64,000 nt of DNA, taken from contig NZ_NAEW01000003.1 of the NCBI RefSeq assembly GCF_002075345.1, positions 186,001 to 250,000 on the forward strand, given 5' to 3'. Within the stretch, counting starts at the first letter, position 1, and each line of letters starts with the position of its first letter. A program made the position numbers and the translations under genes. This DNA is from Citrobacter braakii (GTDB taxonomy: Bacteria > Pseudomonadota > Gammaproteobacteria > Enterobacterales > Enterobacteriaceae). The notes below the pieces were generated by a model that saw only the letters and a program-made list of their open reading frames with translations, had not been told where the DNA came from and ran no database searches. This document shows positions 8,680-17,639 of the stretch, piece after piece.

Positions 8680-9792
8680 ATGAAGCGTCTCACAGTTTGT
8701 GTGGTTGTTATTATGCTTATTGCCGCAGCTGCAAGTTTACCGTTTGTACTCAATGCCGGGTTTGGTCAGGCCCCGCAAGGGGCACAACTGAGTTTGGTTG
8801 AACAGTCACCTCACTATCGTGATGGACAGTTTCATAACCAGGTGCCGACACCGGGCTATACCGGCAACAAAGGCATGCTGGCGGCCTGGTGGGAGTTTCT
8901 GGTCGCTAAGCGTGATAATGCGCGCCCGGCGCAGCCGTTACCGCTGGTGGCAACCGATCTCGCCGGACTTTCGCCACAGCAGGATACTCTGGTCTGGCTG
9001 GGCCACTCCTCATGGTATTTGCAGCTGGCGGGTCAACGTATCCTGATTGATCCGGTATTTAGCAATTATGCCGCACCGTTTTCATTCCTGAACAAAGCCT
9101 TTGCCGGGGATTATCCGTGGACTGCGCAGACGATGCCGGAGATCGATCTGCTCATTATCTCGCACGATCACTATGACCATCTGGATCTCGCCACTATCAA
9201 GGCGTTAATGCCGAAAATTAAGCGGGTGATTACGCCGCTCGGCGTAGGGTCGCATCTGCGTTACTGGGGGATGCGCAGCGAGATAATCGAAGAGCGGGAC
9301 TGGAATCAGTCCGTCAGAGTGACGGATTCACTGATCGTTCATGTGCTGCCTGCTCGTCATTTTTCGGGGCGCGGTATCAAGCGCAACCAGACGCTATGGG
9401 CGAGCTTCATGTTCGAAACGCCGGAGCAGAACGTTTATTACAGCGGAGATTCCGGCTATGGACCGCATTTTAAAGCCATCGGTGAGCAGTTTGGCTCGGT
9501 TGATTTGGCGATTATGGAGAACGGTCAATATGACCAGGACTGGAAGTTTATTCACATGATGCCAGAAGAGACGGCGCAGGCTGCGGCCGATCTGCATGCG
9601 AAAGCCGTGTTGCCAGGGCATGCCGGCCGTTTCGTTCTGGCGAAACATACTTGGGATGATCCTTACAAACGACTGGCGCTTGCCAGCCGTCGTCAGGATT
9701 ACCGACTACTGACGCCAATGCTGGGTGAACCGGTAATACTGTCCGAACCGGACCAACCGTTTACGGCCTGGTGGCAACAGGCGACTCAATGA
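8680..9792 (+). CDS. romA: RomA, metallo-beta-lactamase-fold protein
   Basis: A 370-residue protein with an N-terminal hydrophobic anchor (residues 5-25), then a metallo-beta-lactamase-fold hydrolase domain. Zinc-ligand motif HDHYDH gives His162, His164, Asp166 and His167; further candidate ligands lie in GDSGYGPH and LPGHAGRF. It resembles E. coli UlaG/NAPE-PLD-type MBL proteins more than true beta-lactamases. RomA is the gene preceding ramA in Klebsiella, Enterobacter and Citrobacter and is absent from Salmonella. Start supported by AGGTCAGGA. It ends 17 bases before ramA, so the two are co-transcribed from the RamR-controlled promoter. Confidence 0.9.
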   Translation: MKRLTVCVVVIMLIAAAASLPFVLNAGFGQAPQGAQLSLVEQSPHYRDGQFHNQVPTPGYTGNKGMLAAWWEFLVAKRDNARPAQPLPLVATDLAGLSPQQDTLVWLGHSSWYLQLAGQRILIDPVFSNYAAPFSFLNKAFAGDYPWTAQTMPEIDLLIISHDHYDHLDLATIKALMPKIKRVITPLGVGSHLRYWGMRSEIIEERDWNQSVRVTDSLIVHVLPARHFSGRGIKRNQTLWASFMFETPEQNVYYSGDSGYGPHFKAIGEQFGSVDLAIMENGQYDQDWKFIHMMPEETAQAAADLHAKAVLPGHAGRFVLAKHTWDDPYKRLALASRRQDYRLLTPMLGEPVILSEPDQPFTAWWQQATQ

Positions 9793-9809
9793 ATACAGGG
9801 GAGAGCATG

Positions 9810-10151
9810 ATGACGATTTCTGCTCAGGTCATTGATACGATTGTTGAATGGATTGATGATAATTTGAATCAGCCATTGCGCATTGATGATATTGCACGCC
9901 ATGCGGGATATTCCAAATGGCACCTGCAGCGTCTTTTTATGCAGTACAAAGGCGAAAGCCTCGGGCGCTACATCCGCGAGCGTAAGCTGCTATTGGCGGC
10001 GCGCGATCTACGCGATACCGACCAGAAAGTGTATGACATCTGTTTGAAATACGGATTCGATTCGCAGCAGACCTTTACGCGAATTTTCACCCGTACGTTC
10101 AGCCAGCCGCCGGGCGCCTATCGCAAAGAAAATCATAGCCGAACGCATTAA
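9810..10151 (+). CDS. ramA: AraC-family global activator RamA
   Basis: A 113-residue single-domain AraC/XylS regulator consisting only of two helix-turn-helix motifs (DDIARHAGYSKWHLQRLF and YDICLKYGFDSQQTFTRIF), like MarA and SoxS. The start chosen gives MTISAQVIDTIVEW, the known RamA N-terminus and length; an immediately preceding ATG at 9807 is also possible. The Shine-Dalgarno is ACAGGGGAGAG. RamA activates acrAB, tolC and micF and represses porins, raising resistance to many drugs. Its level is set by RamR acting upstream of romA. Confidence 0.96.
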   Translation: MTISAQVIDTIVEWIDDNLNQPLRIDDIARHAGYSKWHLQRLFMQYKGESLGRYIRERKLLLAARDLRDTDQKVYDICLKYGFDSQQTFTRIFTRTFSQPPGAYRKENHSRTH

Positions 10152-10159
10152 CGGCAAAG

Positions 10160-10192
10160 GGTTCTCGCGGGCCTAATCCGCCAGCGAGAACC
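10160..10192. terminator. hairpin between ramA and ybdJ
   Basis: A 9-bp perfect inverted repeat (GGTTCTCGC at 10160-10168, GCGAGAACC at 10184-10192) spans the end of the convergent gene ybdJ, 9 bases after the ramA stop. No clear U-run follows on either strand, so it may be a weak bidirectional terminator or an mRNA 3'-end structure. Confidence 0.45.
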
Positions 10193-10421
10193 AGCGCCGC
10201 CAGATAAAACGCAGTACAAAATATTCAATCACCCCCAGCAGTAAAAACCACAGACAAAACAGCAAAGTATAAAATTGGTTGAGATCCATTAGATGAAAGG
10301 TGGCGACGAGTTTTTGCGCCAGCACAATGCCCAGTGAGGGGGCGGGCAGCAGCAGGCAAGACAAAAAAGCCAGCAGCAGGATCCCTGCGGCGGTCATCAG
10401 TGATTCAAGCGGGTGTTTCAT
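10173..10421 (-). CDS. ybdJ: inner-membrane protein YbdJ (DUF1158)
   Basis: An 82-residue protein with two predicted membrane helices (residues about 9-30 and 48-75) and the DUF1158 sequence beginning MKHPLESLMTAAGILLLAFL. Length and position downstream of ybdK match E. coli ybdJ. Function unknown. It lies 66 bases downstream of ybdK on the same strand and is probably co-transcribed with it. Confidence 0.88.
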   Translation of the reverse strand: MKHPLESLMTAAGILLLAFLSCLLLPAPSLGIVLAQKLVATFHLMDLNQFYTLLFCLWFLLLGVIEYFVLRFIWRRWFSLAD

Positions 10422-10487
10422 TGTATTGTTAAACTTGAGTTAAAAAGCCATTGTCCGGGATCTCTGTGGGCAACGCAAACGCCACGC

Positions 10488-11606
10488 TTACAGCCCGGCC
10501 CAAATCTCACAATGTTTTTTCACCAGACCACTCAGAGATCCGCCATCGGCGACAAAATCACGCATGCTCTGCGCTTCATCATGACCATTTTTAACCTGCA
10601 GGCGTAAGGATTCAATCGCGCTGGTCGCGCCTACTTTGTCCGCAGAAGCGGCGACATTCTCCAGTAGCCGTAGCGTGTCATCTGACAGGCGGTGCCCATC
10701 GCCGGTATTGACGTCGGTGATGATTCCCGCCATGCCAAAGCGGCAGGCCTGAAAACGGTTAAATTTATACAGCAGGTAATCACGCTCCTGGTGCTTGAAT
10801 GGCCGTTTAGTGAGCAACCAGTGGGCGGTAGCCTGAATAAGTCCCGCCATATTGACTGCGTGTTCAAGGGTTAGCGGAGTGTCCATGACGCGAACCTCTA
10901 CCGTACCAAAGTGCGGGCTGGGGCGGATATCCCAGTGTAAATCTTTAATGCTATCAATCATGCTGGTGTAAGCCAGTCGACGAAATAACCCCTCAAATTC
11001 CTGCCAGTTATTCACCCACGGCATCGGGCCATTATCGGGAAATCCGGAGAAAATATTCAGCCGCGCGCAGGCAAACCGCGTGTCGGACGTCTGCATATAA
11101 GGTGAGGCGGCAGAGAGTGCAATAAAATGGGGAACAAATCGCGACAGGCCGTGCAGGAGGTAAATAGCATCATCGCCGTTTGCGCAGCCGATATGCACAT
11201 GTTGGCCGAATACCGTCGCCTGCTGAATAAGATAGCCAAAATTTTCCAGGTTGCGCCGATAGCGTTCGTCATCGCAGACTTCCTGACGTTGCCATTTTTG
11301 AAACGGATGCGTCCCGCCGCCACAGATGGCGAGGTGATGCTCGGCAGCAACCCGTGAGATTATCTGCTGCATGGCGGATAATTCAGCACTCGCCTGGTCG
11401 ATATTGCGACAAACCCCGGTCGCCATCTCCAGCATACTTTCAGTGATATCGTGCTTTACTTCTCCGGCGGTGAGCTGCGGCTTTACGGCGTCAATCAGTC
11501 GGGAAGAGTCCTGGCTCAGGTCGTAGCCCGGAGGATTGACCACCTGCATTTCCAGTTCAATGCCTAACGTAAAAGGGTCAGAAACATGAAAATCGGGTAG
11601 GGACAT
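10488..11606 (-). CDS. ybdK: carboxylate-amine ligase YbdK (weak gamma-glutamate-cysteine ligase)
   Basis: A 372-residue ATP-grasp-like GCS2-family enzyme, the same length as E. coli YbdK. It begins [20 protein letters not shown], where the GIELEM motif supplies active-site acidic residues, and contains the conserved CGGGTHPF and FGQHVHIGC stretches. The E. coli protein has weak in vitro glutamate-cysteine ligase activity, but its physiological substrate is unknown. Start supported by an AAGAG-type Shine-Dalgarno. Confidence 0.94.
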   Translation of the reverse strand: MSLPDFHVSDPFTLGIELEMQVVNPPGYDLSQDSSRLIDAVKPQLTAGEVKHDITESMLEMATGVCRNIDQASAELSAMQQIISRVAAEHHLAICGGGTHPFQKWQRQEVCDDERYRRNLENFGYLIQQATVFGQHVHIGCANGDDAIYLLHGLSRFVPHFIALSAASPYMQTSDTRFACARLNIFSGFPDNGPMPWVNNWQEFEGLFRRLAYTSMIDSIKDLHWDIRPSPHFGTVEVRVMDTPLTLEHAVNMAGLIQATAHWLLTKRPFKHQERDYLLYKFNRFQACRFGMAGIITDVNTGDGHRLSDDTLRLLENVAASADKVGATSAIESLRLQVKNGHDEAQSMRDFVADGGSLSGLVKKHCEIWAGL

Positions 11607-11775
11607 AGTGTTCTCTTCAGCGTTGATTTTTAATCAGTATAGACGCGTCATCTTGCAAGCTGCATATAGAAGGGCCGCTGATTTTCTGTTCGTTGTCAGA
11701 AATCCCCCCGCGATGCTTTGAAGGCGAAATGGCCGGTGTTATAACTATTTTTTACTTCGCAACAGGGGTTGAATC

Positions 11776-12480
11776 GTGCCGGAAATTAATCTTTATGGAC
11801 AGACCGTCGGCGATATTGTGCCTGACTGGAATGGTGCTGCCGTACTGCCGCGGGAAGAACTTGCAGGGCAATATTGTCGACTGGTTCCCCTGGATGCCGA
11901 CAGCCATGCCGCCGATCTGTTTGATGCTTACGCGCAGGCGCCAGACGATCGCGACTGGACCTGGCTTGCAAGTTCTCGTCCCACGAGCGTTGAGGCCACA
12001 GCTTGCTGGGTAGAGGGCAAATCCACGGATGCATCTCTGGTTCCCTATGCTGTCATTGAACAGCGTTCCGGTCGTGCGGTGGGACTGGTGTGCTTTATGG
12101 CGATCGAACGGGAGCATGGTTCGGTTGAAATTGGTCATGTAACCTGGTCACCGCGCATGAAAAATACGGTACTCGGCACCGAAAGCATCTGGCTGTTGCT
12201 GCGCCAGGCGTTTGCGTTGGGCTATCGTCGCGTGGAGTGGAAATGTGACTCTCTGAACACGGCTTCCCGTCGGGCGGCGGAGCGCCTTGGGTTTATCTTC
12301 GAAGGACGTTTTCGCCAGAAGATTGTGCGCAAGGGGCGTAATCGCGACAGCGACTGGTTATCGATGATTGATAGTGAATGGCCCCAGTGCGACGCTGTTT
12401 TGCAGCGCTGGCTGGCTGCCGATAACTTCGATGAAAAAGGACAGCAACGCCGATCGCTGGCGGCGTGTCAGCCGCAGTAG
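11776..12480 (+). CDS. GNAT-family N-acetyltransferase (RimJ/RimL-like)
   Basis: A 234-residue protein of the RimJ/RimL-type GNAT group, marked by the N-terminal GDIVPDWNGA preamble, the acyl-CoA-fold strand SVEIGHVTWSP, and the C-terminal WKCDSLNTASRRAAERLGF in which Asn and the RLGF segment are typical. Start is GTG at 11776. It lies alone between ybdK and the accessory sugar cluster, a position held by hokE and entD in E. coli. The substrate is unknown; relatives acetylate protein N-termini or small amines and antibiotics. Confidence 0.85.
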   Translation: MPEINLYGQTVGDIVPDWNGAAVLPREELAGQYCRLVPLDADSHAADLFDAYAQAPDDRDWTWLASSRPTSVEATACWVEGKSTDASLVPYAVIEQRSGRAVGLVCFMAIEREHGSVEIGHVTWSPRMKNTVLGTESIWLLLRQAFALGYRRVEWKCDSLNTASRRAAERLGFIFEGRFRQKIVRKGRNRDSDWLSMIDSEWPQCDAVLQRWLAADNFDEKGQQRRSLAACQPQ

Positions 12481-12555
12481 CTCGCTTTTGAAGAATTAAC
12501 AGTGCACCCACAGTCAGTTATGGCTGCGGGCGCATTTATCATTAGCGTTGATTTA

Positions 12556-14064
12556 TTAACGGGTTTGCCAACGGGTGCGTTCGACGGCTCCTTGCCATTC
12601 ATGCCAGCGTTTTTGCAATCTCCCATGGCGCGCCATGTTTGGCTGGAACGATACGTGTTCGGGCAGATAATCTCGCAACTGGCTGGTAGATGCACCTTGC
12701 AGCTTCTTGCGTGCCAGCAATCCGGCACCGATAGCGGAAAGTTCAGGGATATCGCTGCGCATCACCGGACAGCCCAATAAATCGGCTTGATACTGCATTA
12801 GCCAGTCATTTTTTGTTGGCCCGCCATCAACCATTAACGCGCTGAGTCGAAAACCGTTGTGCTGGCGCATCGCTAAAACAACATCGGCAATCTGATAGGT
12901 AATCGACTCCAGTGCCGCACGTACCAGATGTGCGCGTTTCACTCCGCGGCTGAGACCGTGAATCAACCCCCGGGCATCTTCATCCCACCAGGGCGCGCCC
13001 AGCCCGGTAAGTGCCGGAACAAAATAGACGCCCAGCGTGGAGTCAACCGTGGCGGGCAGCGTATTGAGCTCATGAAGCAGTTGCTCTTCCGGTAATTCGC
13101 TAAGACCTGTGCTATCGGCCATCCATGCGACGGCATCTCCCGTATGCGGAATATTACCTTCCAGCCCGTAGACCAGGGTGTCACCGTCATGCCAGGCTAT
13201 GGTCGTTGCCAGCGCGCTCACCTCGGACTGCGCCGAGAATACGGGTGCCATAACGGAAGATCCGGTGCCATAGGTCGCTTTGACGCAGCCTTCCATACCC
13301 AGCCCATGGGCAAAAAGCGCAGCATGTGAGTCGCCAATCATCGCCAGAATAGGGATTCCATCAGGTATCCTCTCCAGACCTTTTGTTACGCCAAAATGGT
13401 GGCTGGAAGGGCAAACTTCGGGCAACGCCTGCTGCGGAATACCGAATAGAGCCAACATCTTGTTATCCCATTGTCCGCTGTTGAGATTGAGCAACTGCGT
13501 GCGTGAAGCGTTGGAGATGTCGCAACGAAATTCCTCGCCGTGCGTTAAGTTCCACAGTAACCAGCTATCGATGGTCCCGAGACATATTTCCCCTTGCTGT
13601 GCGAGCGTCATACCGTTGGGAACTGACTCCAGCAGCCAGCGCATTTTAGAGGCGGAAAAGAGTGGGGCAACGGGTAATCCGGTGATGGATTTTATGTACG
13701 CCTCGTGCCCCTGTTCACGTAATGCACGGCAAAAATCGGCCGTGCGCGAACATTGCCAGGTGATAGCAGGGCCGAGAGGGCGACCGCTGGCACGATACCA
13801 GCCTATCGCCGTTTCACGTTGATTGCTGATCGCCAGCGCTGCAACGCGTTGTGCGCCGACGCAGGTAATGGCTTGTGCCACAACATCCAGCGATGCGTCC
13901 AGAAGTGCATCACCTGACTGTTCAACCCAGCCTTCACGGGGCGTGTGGATCGCCAGCGCGCGGGAGAACTTCGCGACCACGTTTCCCTGACCATCCAGCG
14001 CTACGGCTTTGGCATTGGTGGTGCCTTCATCAAGCGCAATAATAATGTCTTTTTGTGCTGACAT
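12556..14064 (-). CDS. FGGY-family carbohydrate kinase
   Basis: A 502-residue sugar kinase with the N-terminal ATP/phosphate loop ALDEGTTNAKA (residues 10-20), the glycerol-kinase-like ISNQRETAIGW segment, the catalytic-region GDSHAALFAHGLG, and the C-terminal FGGY signature region around LMVDGGPTKNDWLMQYQADL. It is last in a minus-strand operon after the transketolase subunits and isomerase. It probably phosphorylates the ketose produced by the isomerase (a pentulose such as apulose is one candidate). Start supported by GGAGAAAAC, 32 bases after the isomerase stop. Confidence 0.9.
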   Translation of the reverse strand: MSAQKDIIIALDEGTTNAKAVALDGQGNVVAKFSRALAIHTPREGWVEQSGDALLDASLDVVAQAITCVGAQRVAALAISNQRETAIGWYRASGRPLGPAITWQCSRTADFCRALREQGHEAYIKSITGLPVAPLFSASKMRWLLESVPNGMTLAQQGEICLGTIDSWLLWNLTHGEEFRCDISNASRTQLLNLNSGQWDNKMLALFGIPQQALPEVCPSSHHFGVTKGLERIPDGIPILAMIGDSHAALFAHGLGMEGCVKATYGTGSSVMAPVFSAQSEVSALATTIAWHDGDTLVYGLEGNIPHTGDAVAWMADSTGLSELPEEQLLHELNTLPATVDSTLGVYFVPALTGLGAPWWDEDARGLIHGLSRGVKRAHLVRAALESITYQIADVVLAMRQHNGFRLSALMVDGGPTKNDWLMQYQADLLGCPVMRSDIPELSAIGAGLLARKKLQGASTSQLRDYLPEHVSFQPNMARHGRLQKRWHEWQGAVERTRWQTR

Positions 14065-14096
14065 TGTTTTCTCCAGCCCTTCGGTTTCCCTGAGTA

Positions 14097-15515
14097 TTAG
14101 CGATGGAAAAAGGTATCCACCCCGAGATAGCGGGTGAAAGCTTCATGCAGTACCTCTGCGCTGGCGGAATGGTTCATTGCCACGTGATGCTCAAAGCCAT
14201 TACGACAAATCCAGGCCAGTAGGTTCTCCAGATGAGGCACCTGGATTACCGCTCGGCAGCCGACAGTGTCCAGCGGATCGTCAACCGATAGCCCTTCACC
14301 GACGTAGGCTTTGATTTCGCCGGTTAAATCGTCGGTACTCAGGCGGAAGTAGGTCAAGGCACCGCTTTTCATACGACCGTGAACTGCACCACAGGTGTTC
14401 TCTTTACCGACGGTGGTACCGATGATATCCGCCGTCCCCATCTTCGGGCTGTCCAGACTGGCTGATGCGAAATTACCGCAGTGAAAAAGAACGCATTTAT
14501 CACGATCGTCGCCGAAATTATTGTTCCAGTCGGCAATGGATGCTGGACTTAAGTTGCTGCTGGCGAGGGCGTACATTGACAACGCGCCCATCACATCCAC
14601 TTCGCAGGCACTGGGCATTAACTGCCCGGACATCACGCTCATGATTGAGCACACGTTGATGCCTAAATTTTCCTGCAGCGAGGTCCAGCACTGGATGGCA
14701 GTCGTATCAATATCATTAGCGATGACCCATTCGCTGATAACGACAAACAGTTTTGCCATGGTGACCAGTTTGTCGGCTGGAATGGTGCTGGCGTCGGCGT
14801 TATCCATCAACAGGCGGCGTTTTTCATCCACCCGGATATCGTCGTCGCGCAGTCGTTTGATGCGGGTAAAGACTTCAGACAGATCCAGTGTTTCAACGGC
14901 AATACCCAGTCTTTCGAGCAATTTTTCGCTGTAACGGACGGTATTAAACCCGGCTGGACGTGCGCCGATAGCGCCGACGCGAACTCCGCGCATGCTGGCG
15001 ACCACGCGACAGATTTGTTCGAAACGTTTCAGGTCTTGTGCAAACACCTCGCCTGACAGGTCGCAGACATGCTGGGTGGTTAGCGTAAACGGAATACCGT
15101 ACTGGCGCATGTTATTGCACAGGGAGATCTTGCCGCAGAAGCTGTCACGGCGAGTGGCAAGCCCCATTTTATCCAGGTTGTCTTCCTGCGCCTGGATCAG
15201 AACCGGGACATCTAAACCGGAAAGTCTCAGCGTTTCCGCTATCGCTTTTTCATCGCCAAAGTTCGGCAGTAGTACCACCACACCGTGAATCTTGTCGCGG
15301 TGAGCGCGGAAAAGTTCAGCACAAACTTTCGCATCCTGACGGGTTTCAACACCGCCGAGTTCTGTCTGCGTATCGTTGAGCATAATGGTGTTAATGCCCA
15401 GCCGCTCAAAGAGCACGCTGGCTTGTTCGCGGGCTTCAGCAACCAGATAGCTCGGGAAAAATCCCCGATTGCCAATAATCACCGCCATGGTCAACTGATG
15501 AGGAATTCGTGACAT
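14097..15515 (-). CDS. L-fucose/L-arabinose-isomerase-like sugar isomerase
   Basis: A 472-residue protein of the FucI/AraA fold, recognisable from the N-terminal segment GVVVLLPNFGDEKAIAETLR, the central GVRVGAIGARPAGFNTVRYS and C-terminal AMNHSASAEVLHEAFTRYLG. Shorter than FucI (about 590 residues), it belongs to the group annotated as fucose-isomerase-like. It would convert an aldose to a ketose using a divalent metal. With the FGGY kinase and split transketolase in the same operon, D-apiose (isomerised to apulose) is a plausible substrate, but this is an inference from gene content. Confidence 0.82.
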   Translation of the reverse strand: MSRIPHQLTMAVIIGNRGFFPSYLVAEAREQASVLFERLGINTIMLNDTQTELGGVETRQDAKVCAELFRAHRDKIHGVVVLLPNFGDEKAIAETLRLSGLDVPVLIQAQEDNLDKMGLATRRDSFCGKISLCNNMRQYGIPFTLTTQHVCDLSGEVFAQDLKRFEQICRVVASMRGVRVGAIGARPAGFNTVRYSEKLLERLGIAVETLDLSEVFTRIKRLRDDDIRVDEKRRLLMDNADASTIPADKLVTMAKLFVVISEWVIANDIDTTAIQCWTSLQENLGINVCSIMSVMSGQLMPSACEVDVMGALSMYALASSNLSPASIADWNNNFGDDRDKCVLFHCGNFASASLDSPKMGTADIIGTTVGKENTCGAVHGRMKSGALTYFRLSTDDLTGEIKAYVGEGLSVDDPLDTVGCRAVIQVPHLENLLAWICRNGFEHHVAMNHSASAEVLHEAFTRYLGVDTFFHR

Positions 15516-15552
15516 CGCTTTCTCCAGTAAGTGTTCTGTTGTTGTTATTGTT

Positions 15553-16500
15553 TTATCGTGTTGCCAGCAACAGTGCGGTGGCGTTTTTCACGACACCCGC
15601 CGCGTCAATTTCATGGTGCGCGCGCGTTGCTGCACGATCGGCTGCGATTGCATATTGGCCATCGGCAATCCCCAATCTACGCAGTGGAATGGCACAGCCA
15701 GCTTCTGCCAGCACTTCAGCCACCAGACTTCCCACGCCGCCATTAATGTTATGTTCTTCCACGCTAACCACTGCCTTGCAGTGGGTTAAAGCTGCCAGTA
15801 ACTGTTGGGTATTGCAGGGACGAATTGACGGTACACTGATTACGCTGGCGTCAATACCCGCCTGTTCCAGCACTGTGGCAGCCTCGACAATTTCATGCAC
15901 AGTTGAGCCCATTGCCACCAGTGCGACATCTTTTCCTTTGCGCAAAATATCGATATTACCCGGCGCGAACTGGTAGTTTTCGTCGTGTAATTCGGGTAAG
16001 GCTTTGCCATCCAGGCGAATATAAACCGGACCTATGTGGCTTAAGGCGTAATCGAGAATCTGTCGGCATTCCACCGGACAGGACGGGGCGTAAATCTCAA
16101 TATTGCCAAAACCGCGTAGCACGGAAATATCATCAATGCTGTGGTGCGTACTGGCGAGCGGTCCGTAGCTGGCCCCTGCGTTCAGGCCAATCAACTTCAC
16201 GTTGGTATTGTTGTAGCAAATGTCGACTTTAATTTGCTCATTGGCCCGTGAAATCAAGAAGGGCGCAGCGTTACAGGTTACGGCGATTTTACCGCCCAGC
16301 GCCAGTCCGGCAGCAGCACCGACCAACGTCTGTTCGGCAATACCCACGTTGACCAGACGACCGGGAAATTCCTTCATAAATGGGGCGATTTTTGCTGTTG
16401 ATGTTGAGTCAGCCACCACCGGCACAACATCCATTCCACGTTTGACCGCGGCAATTAACGTGTTCACCATGACGGTGGCGAGGTGTTCGCTATTACGCAT
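15553..16500 (-). CDS. transketolase-like protein, C-terminal subunit
   Basis: A 315-residue protein equivalent to the pyrimidine-binding and C-terminal domains of transketolase. The catalytic glutamate that activates thiamine diphosphate is Glu56 in NVGIAEQTLVGAAAGLA. ASTHHSIDDISVLRG and the Rossmann-like C-terminal domain follow. It overlaps the N-terminal-subunit gene by 8 bases, so the two chains are made together and form one split enzyme. Apulose-4-phosphate transketolases and related pathway-specific enzymes are encoded in this split form, as opposed to the single-chain TktA/TktB. Confidence 0.9.
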   Translation of the reverse strand: MRNSEHLATVMVNTLIAAVKRGMDVVPVVADSTSTAKIAPFMKEFPGRLVNVGIAEQTLVGAAAGLALGGKIAVTCNAAPFLISRANEQIKVDICYNNTNVKLIGLNAGASYGPLASTHHSIDDISVLRGFGNIEIYAPSCPVECRQILDYALSHIGPVYIRLDGKALPELHDENYQFAPGNIDILRKGKDVALVAMGSTVHEIVEAATVLEQAGIDASVISVPSIRPCNTQQLLAALTHCKAVVSVEEHNINGGVGSLVAEVLAEAGCAIPLRRLGIADGQYAIAADRAATRAHHEIDAAGVVKNATALLLATR

Positions 16501-17323
16501 CTTTCAGTTCCTCCAGCGCCAGTTCAACTTCTTCTCCTTTTGGCACGCGGTGGTGCCATTCCGGGCGGCCCTGGATAAAAGAGATCCCGGCTCCTTTGGT
16601 GGTGTGTGCAATGACGACATATGGCTTGCCTTCAGGGGTTAATCCTTCCAGCGTGCGCACTACATCGCTCATATCGTTCCCGCGACACTCTGTGACTTGC
16701 ATACCGAAGGCTCGCCATTTTTCATCCAGCGGATCGGTGTTCATGATCTCTTTGGTTGATCCGGCAAGCTGGAGGTTATTTTTGTCGTTGATGATAATCA
16801 GGTTATCCAGTTTATAGTGGGCAGCGACCAGTGCTGCTTCCCAGTTGCTGCCTTCGGCCAGTTCACCATCACCGGTGACGACAAACACCCGGCGTTTGCT
16901 GTTGCTGCGTTTAGCCGCCAGCGCAATCCCTACTGCAACCGGCAGACCGTGACCAAGAGCTCCGGTATTCAATTCAATTCCTGGCGTTTTATGTTTTACC
17001 GGATGCCCCGGCAGATGCGAATCAGCGTGTTGATAGGTCGCCAGCCAGTCCACAGGAATAAAACCGGCTTCAGCCAAGACACAGTAGTAACCGCCCACAG
17101 CGTGACCTTTTGACTGGATGTAGATATCGCGCTCGTCGCTCTCTTTAATCTCCGGGGAGCAATTCAGGATGCGAAAATAGAGTGCTGTCAGCAGTTCAAC
17201 CTGCGACAGGTCTGCGCCAGTGTGCCCGCCAGCCGGGCTTTCAGCATTCAACACGATAATGCGGCGACGCACGGCACGTGCTTTCTTTTCTAGCTCTGGT
17301 ATTGAGAGCGAAAACGGATTCAT
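16493..17323 (-). CDS. transketolase-like protein, N-terminal subunit
   Basis: A 276-residue protein equivalent to the thiamine-diphosphate-binding domain of transketolase. The motif GDGELAEGSNWEAAL (starting at residue 151) with Asn about 30 residues on (IINDKNNLQ) binds Mg-ThDP. Catalytic histidines lie in GGHTGADLS, SKGHAVGGY and TGALGHGL. It is first in the operon N subunit - C subunit - isomerase - kinase. A promoter with two copies of a shared operator lies upstream at 17354-17552. Start supported by AAGAGGTG at proper spacing. Confidence 0.92.
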   Translation of the reverse strand: MNPFSLSIPELEKKARAVRRRIIVLNAESPAGGHTGADLSQVELLTALYFRILNCSPEIKESDERDIYIQSKGHAVGGYYCVLAEAGFIPVDWLATYQHADSHLPGHPVKHKTPGIELNTGALGHGLPVAVGIALAAKRSNSKRRVFVVTGDGELAEGSNWEAALVAAHYKLDNLIIINDKNNLQLAGSTKEIMNTDPLDEKWRAFGMQVTECRGNDMSDVVRTLEGLTPEGKPYVVIAHTTKGAGISFIQGRPEWHHRVPKGEEVELALEELKDA

Positions 17324-17353
17324 AAGACACCTCTTGAATGTTTAATCTTGAAT

Positions 17354-17552
17354 GAATAAATATTCCATGTGAGTGCAGTAGTGCAACTGTCTCTCTACCC
17401 ACTACGTAATCTGCAGATAAAACAGTCAGTCGTTATTGGTTAGAATAAATATTCACTACTGATTTATTATTCATGATTAAAGATATGCCTTGTCTGGCGG
17501 TTTGTCTACGGCTTGTGCCACCAAATTTTGGAGAAAAGAGAAAAGGATCACA
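17354..17552 (-). promoter_or_regulatory. promoter-operator module of the transketolase/isomerase/kinase operon
   Basis: On the minus strand a promoter reads TAGACA (17503-17508), 17-bp spacer, TATCTT (17480-17485). Just downstream are GATTTATTATTCA (17461-17473) and the palindrome-armed GAATAAATATTC (17443-17454), with a second GAATAAATATTC at 17354-17365 near the start codon. Upstream is a CRP-like TGTGA-N6-TCTCT (17537-17552). The first four elements recur at near-identical spacing before the ABC-transporter operon (22866-22971). The intergenic region (17324-17639) holds no gene. The operators are most simply assigned to the adjacent SorC-type regulator. Confidence 0.75.
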
Positions 17553-17639
17553 CTAACGTGATAACTGGAAAGGTACTGATGACTTGTTATCTATTCAGGT
17601 ATGAATAAAAATAACAGGCAGTTTATCAGGGGGAATGCC

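Noticed and set aside
12481-12555. hokE/sok-type toxin gene near entD
   Set aside because: E. coli has hokE in this neighbourhood, but no small hydrophobic frame with a Hok signature was seen here or at 22851-22967.
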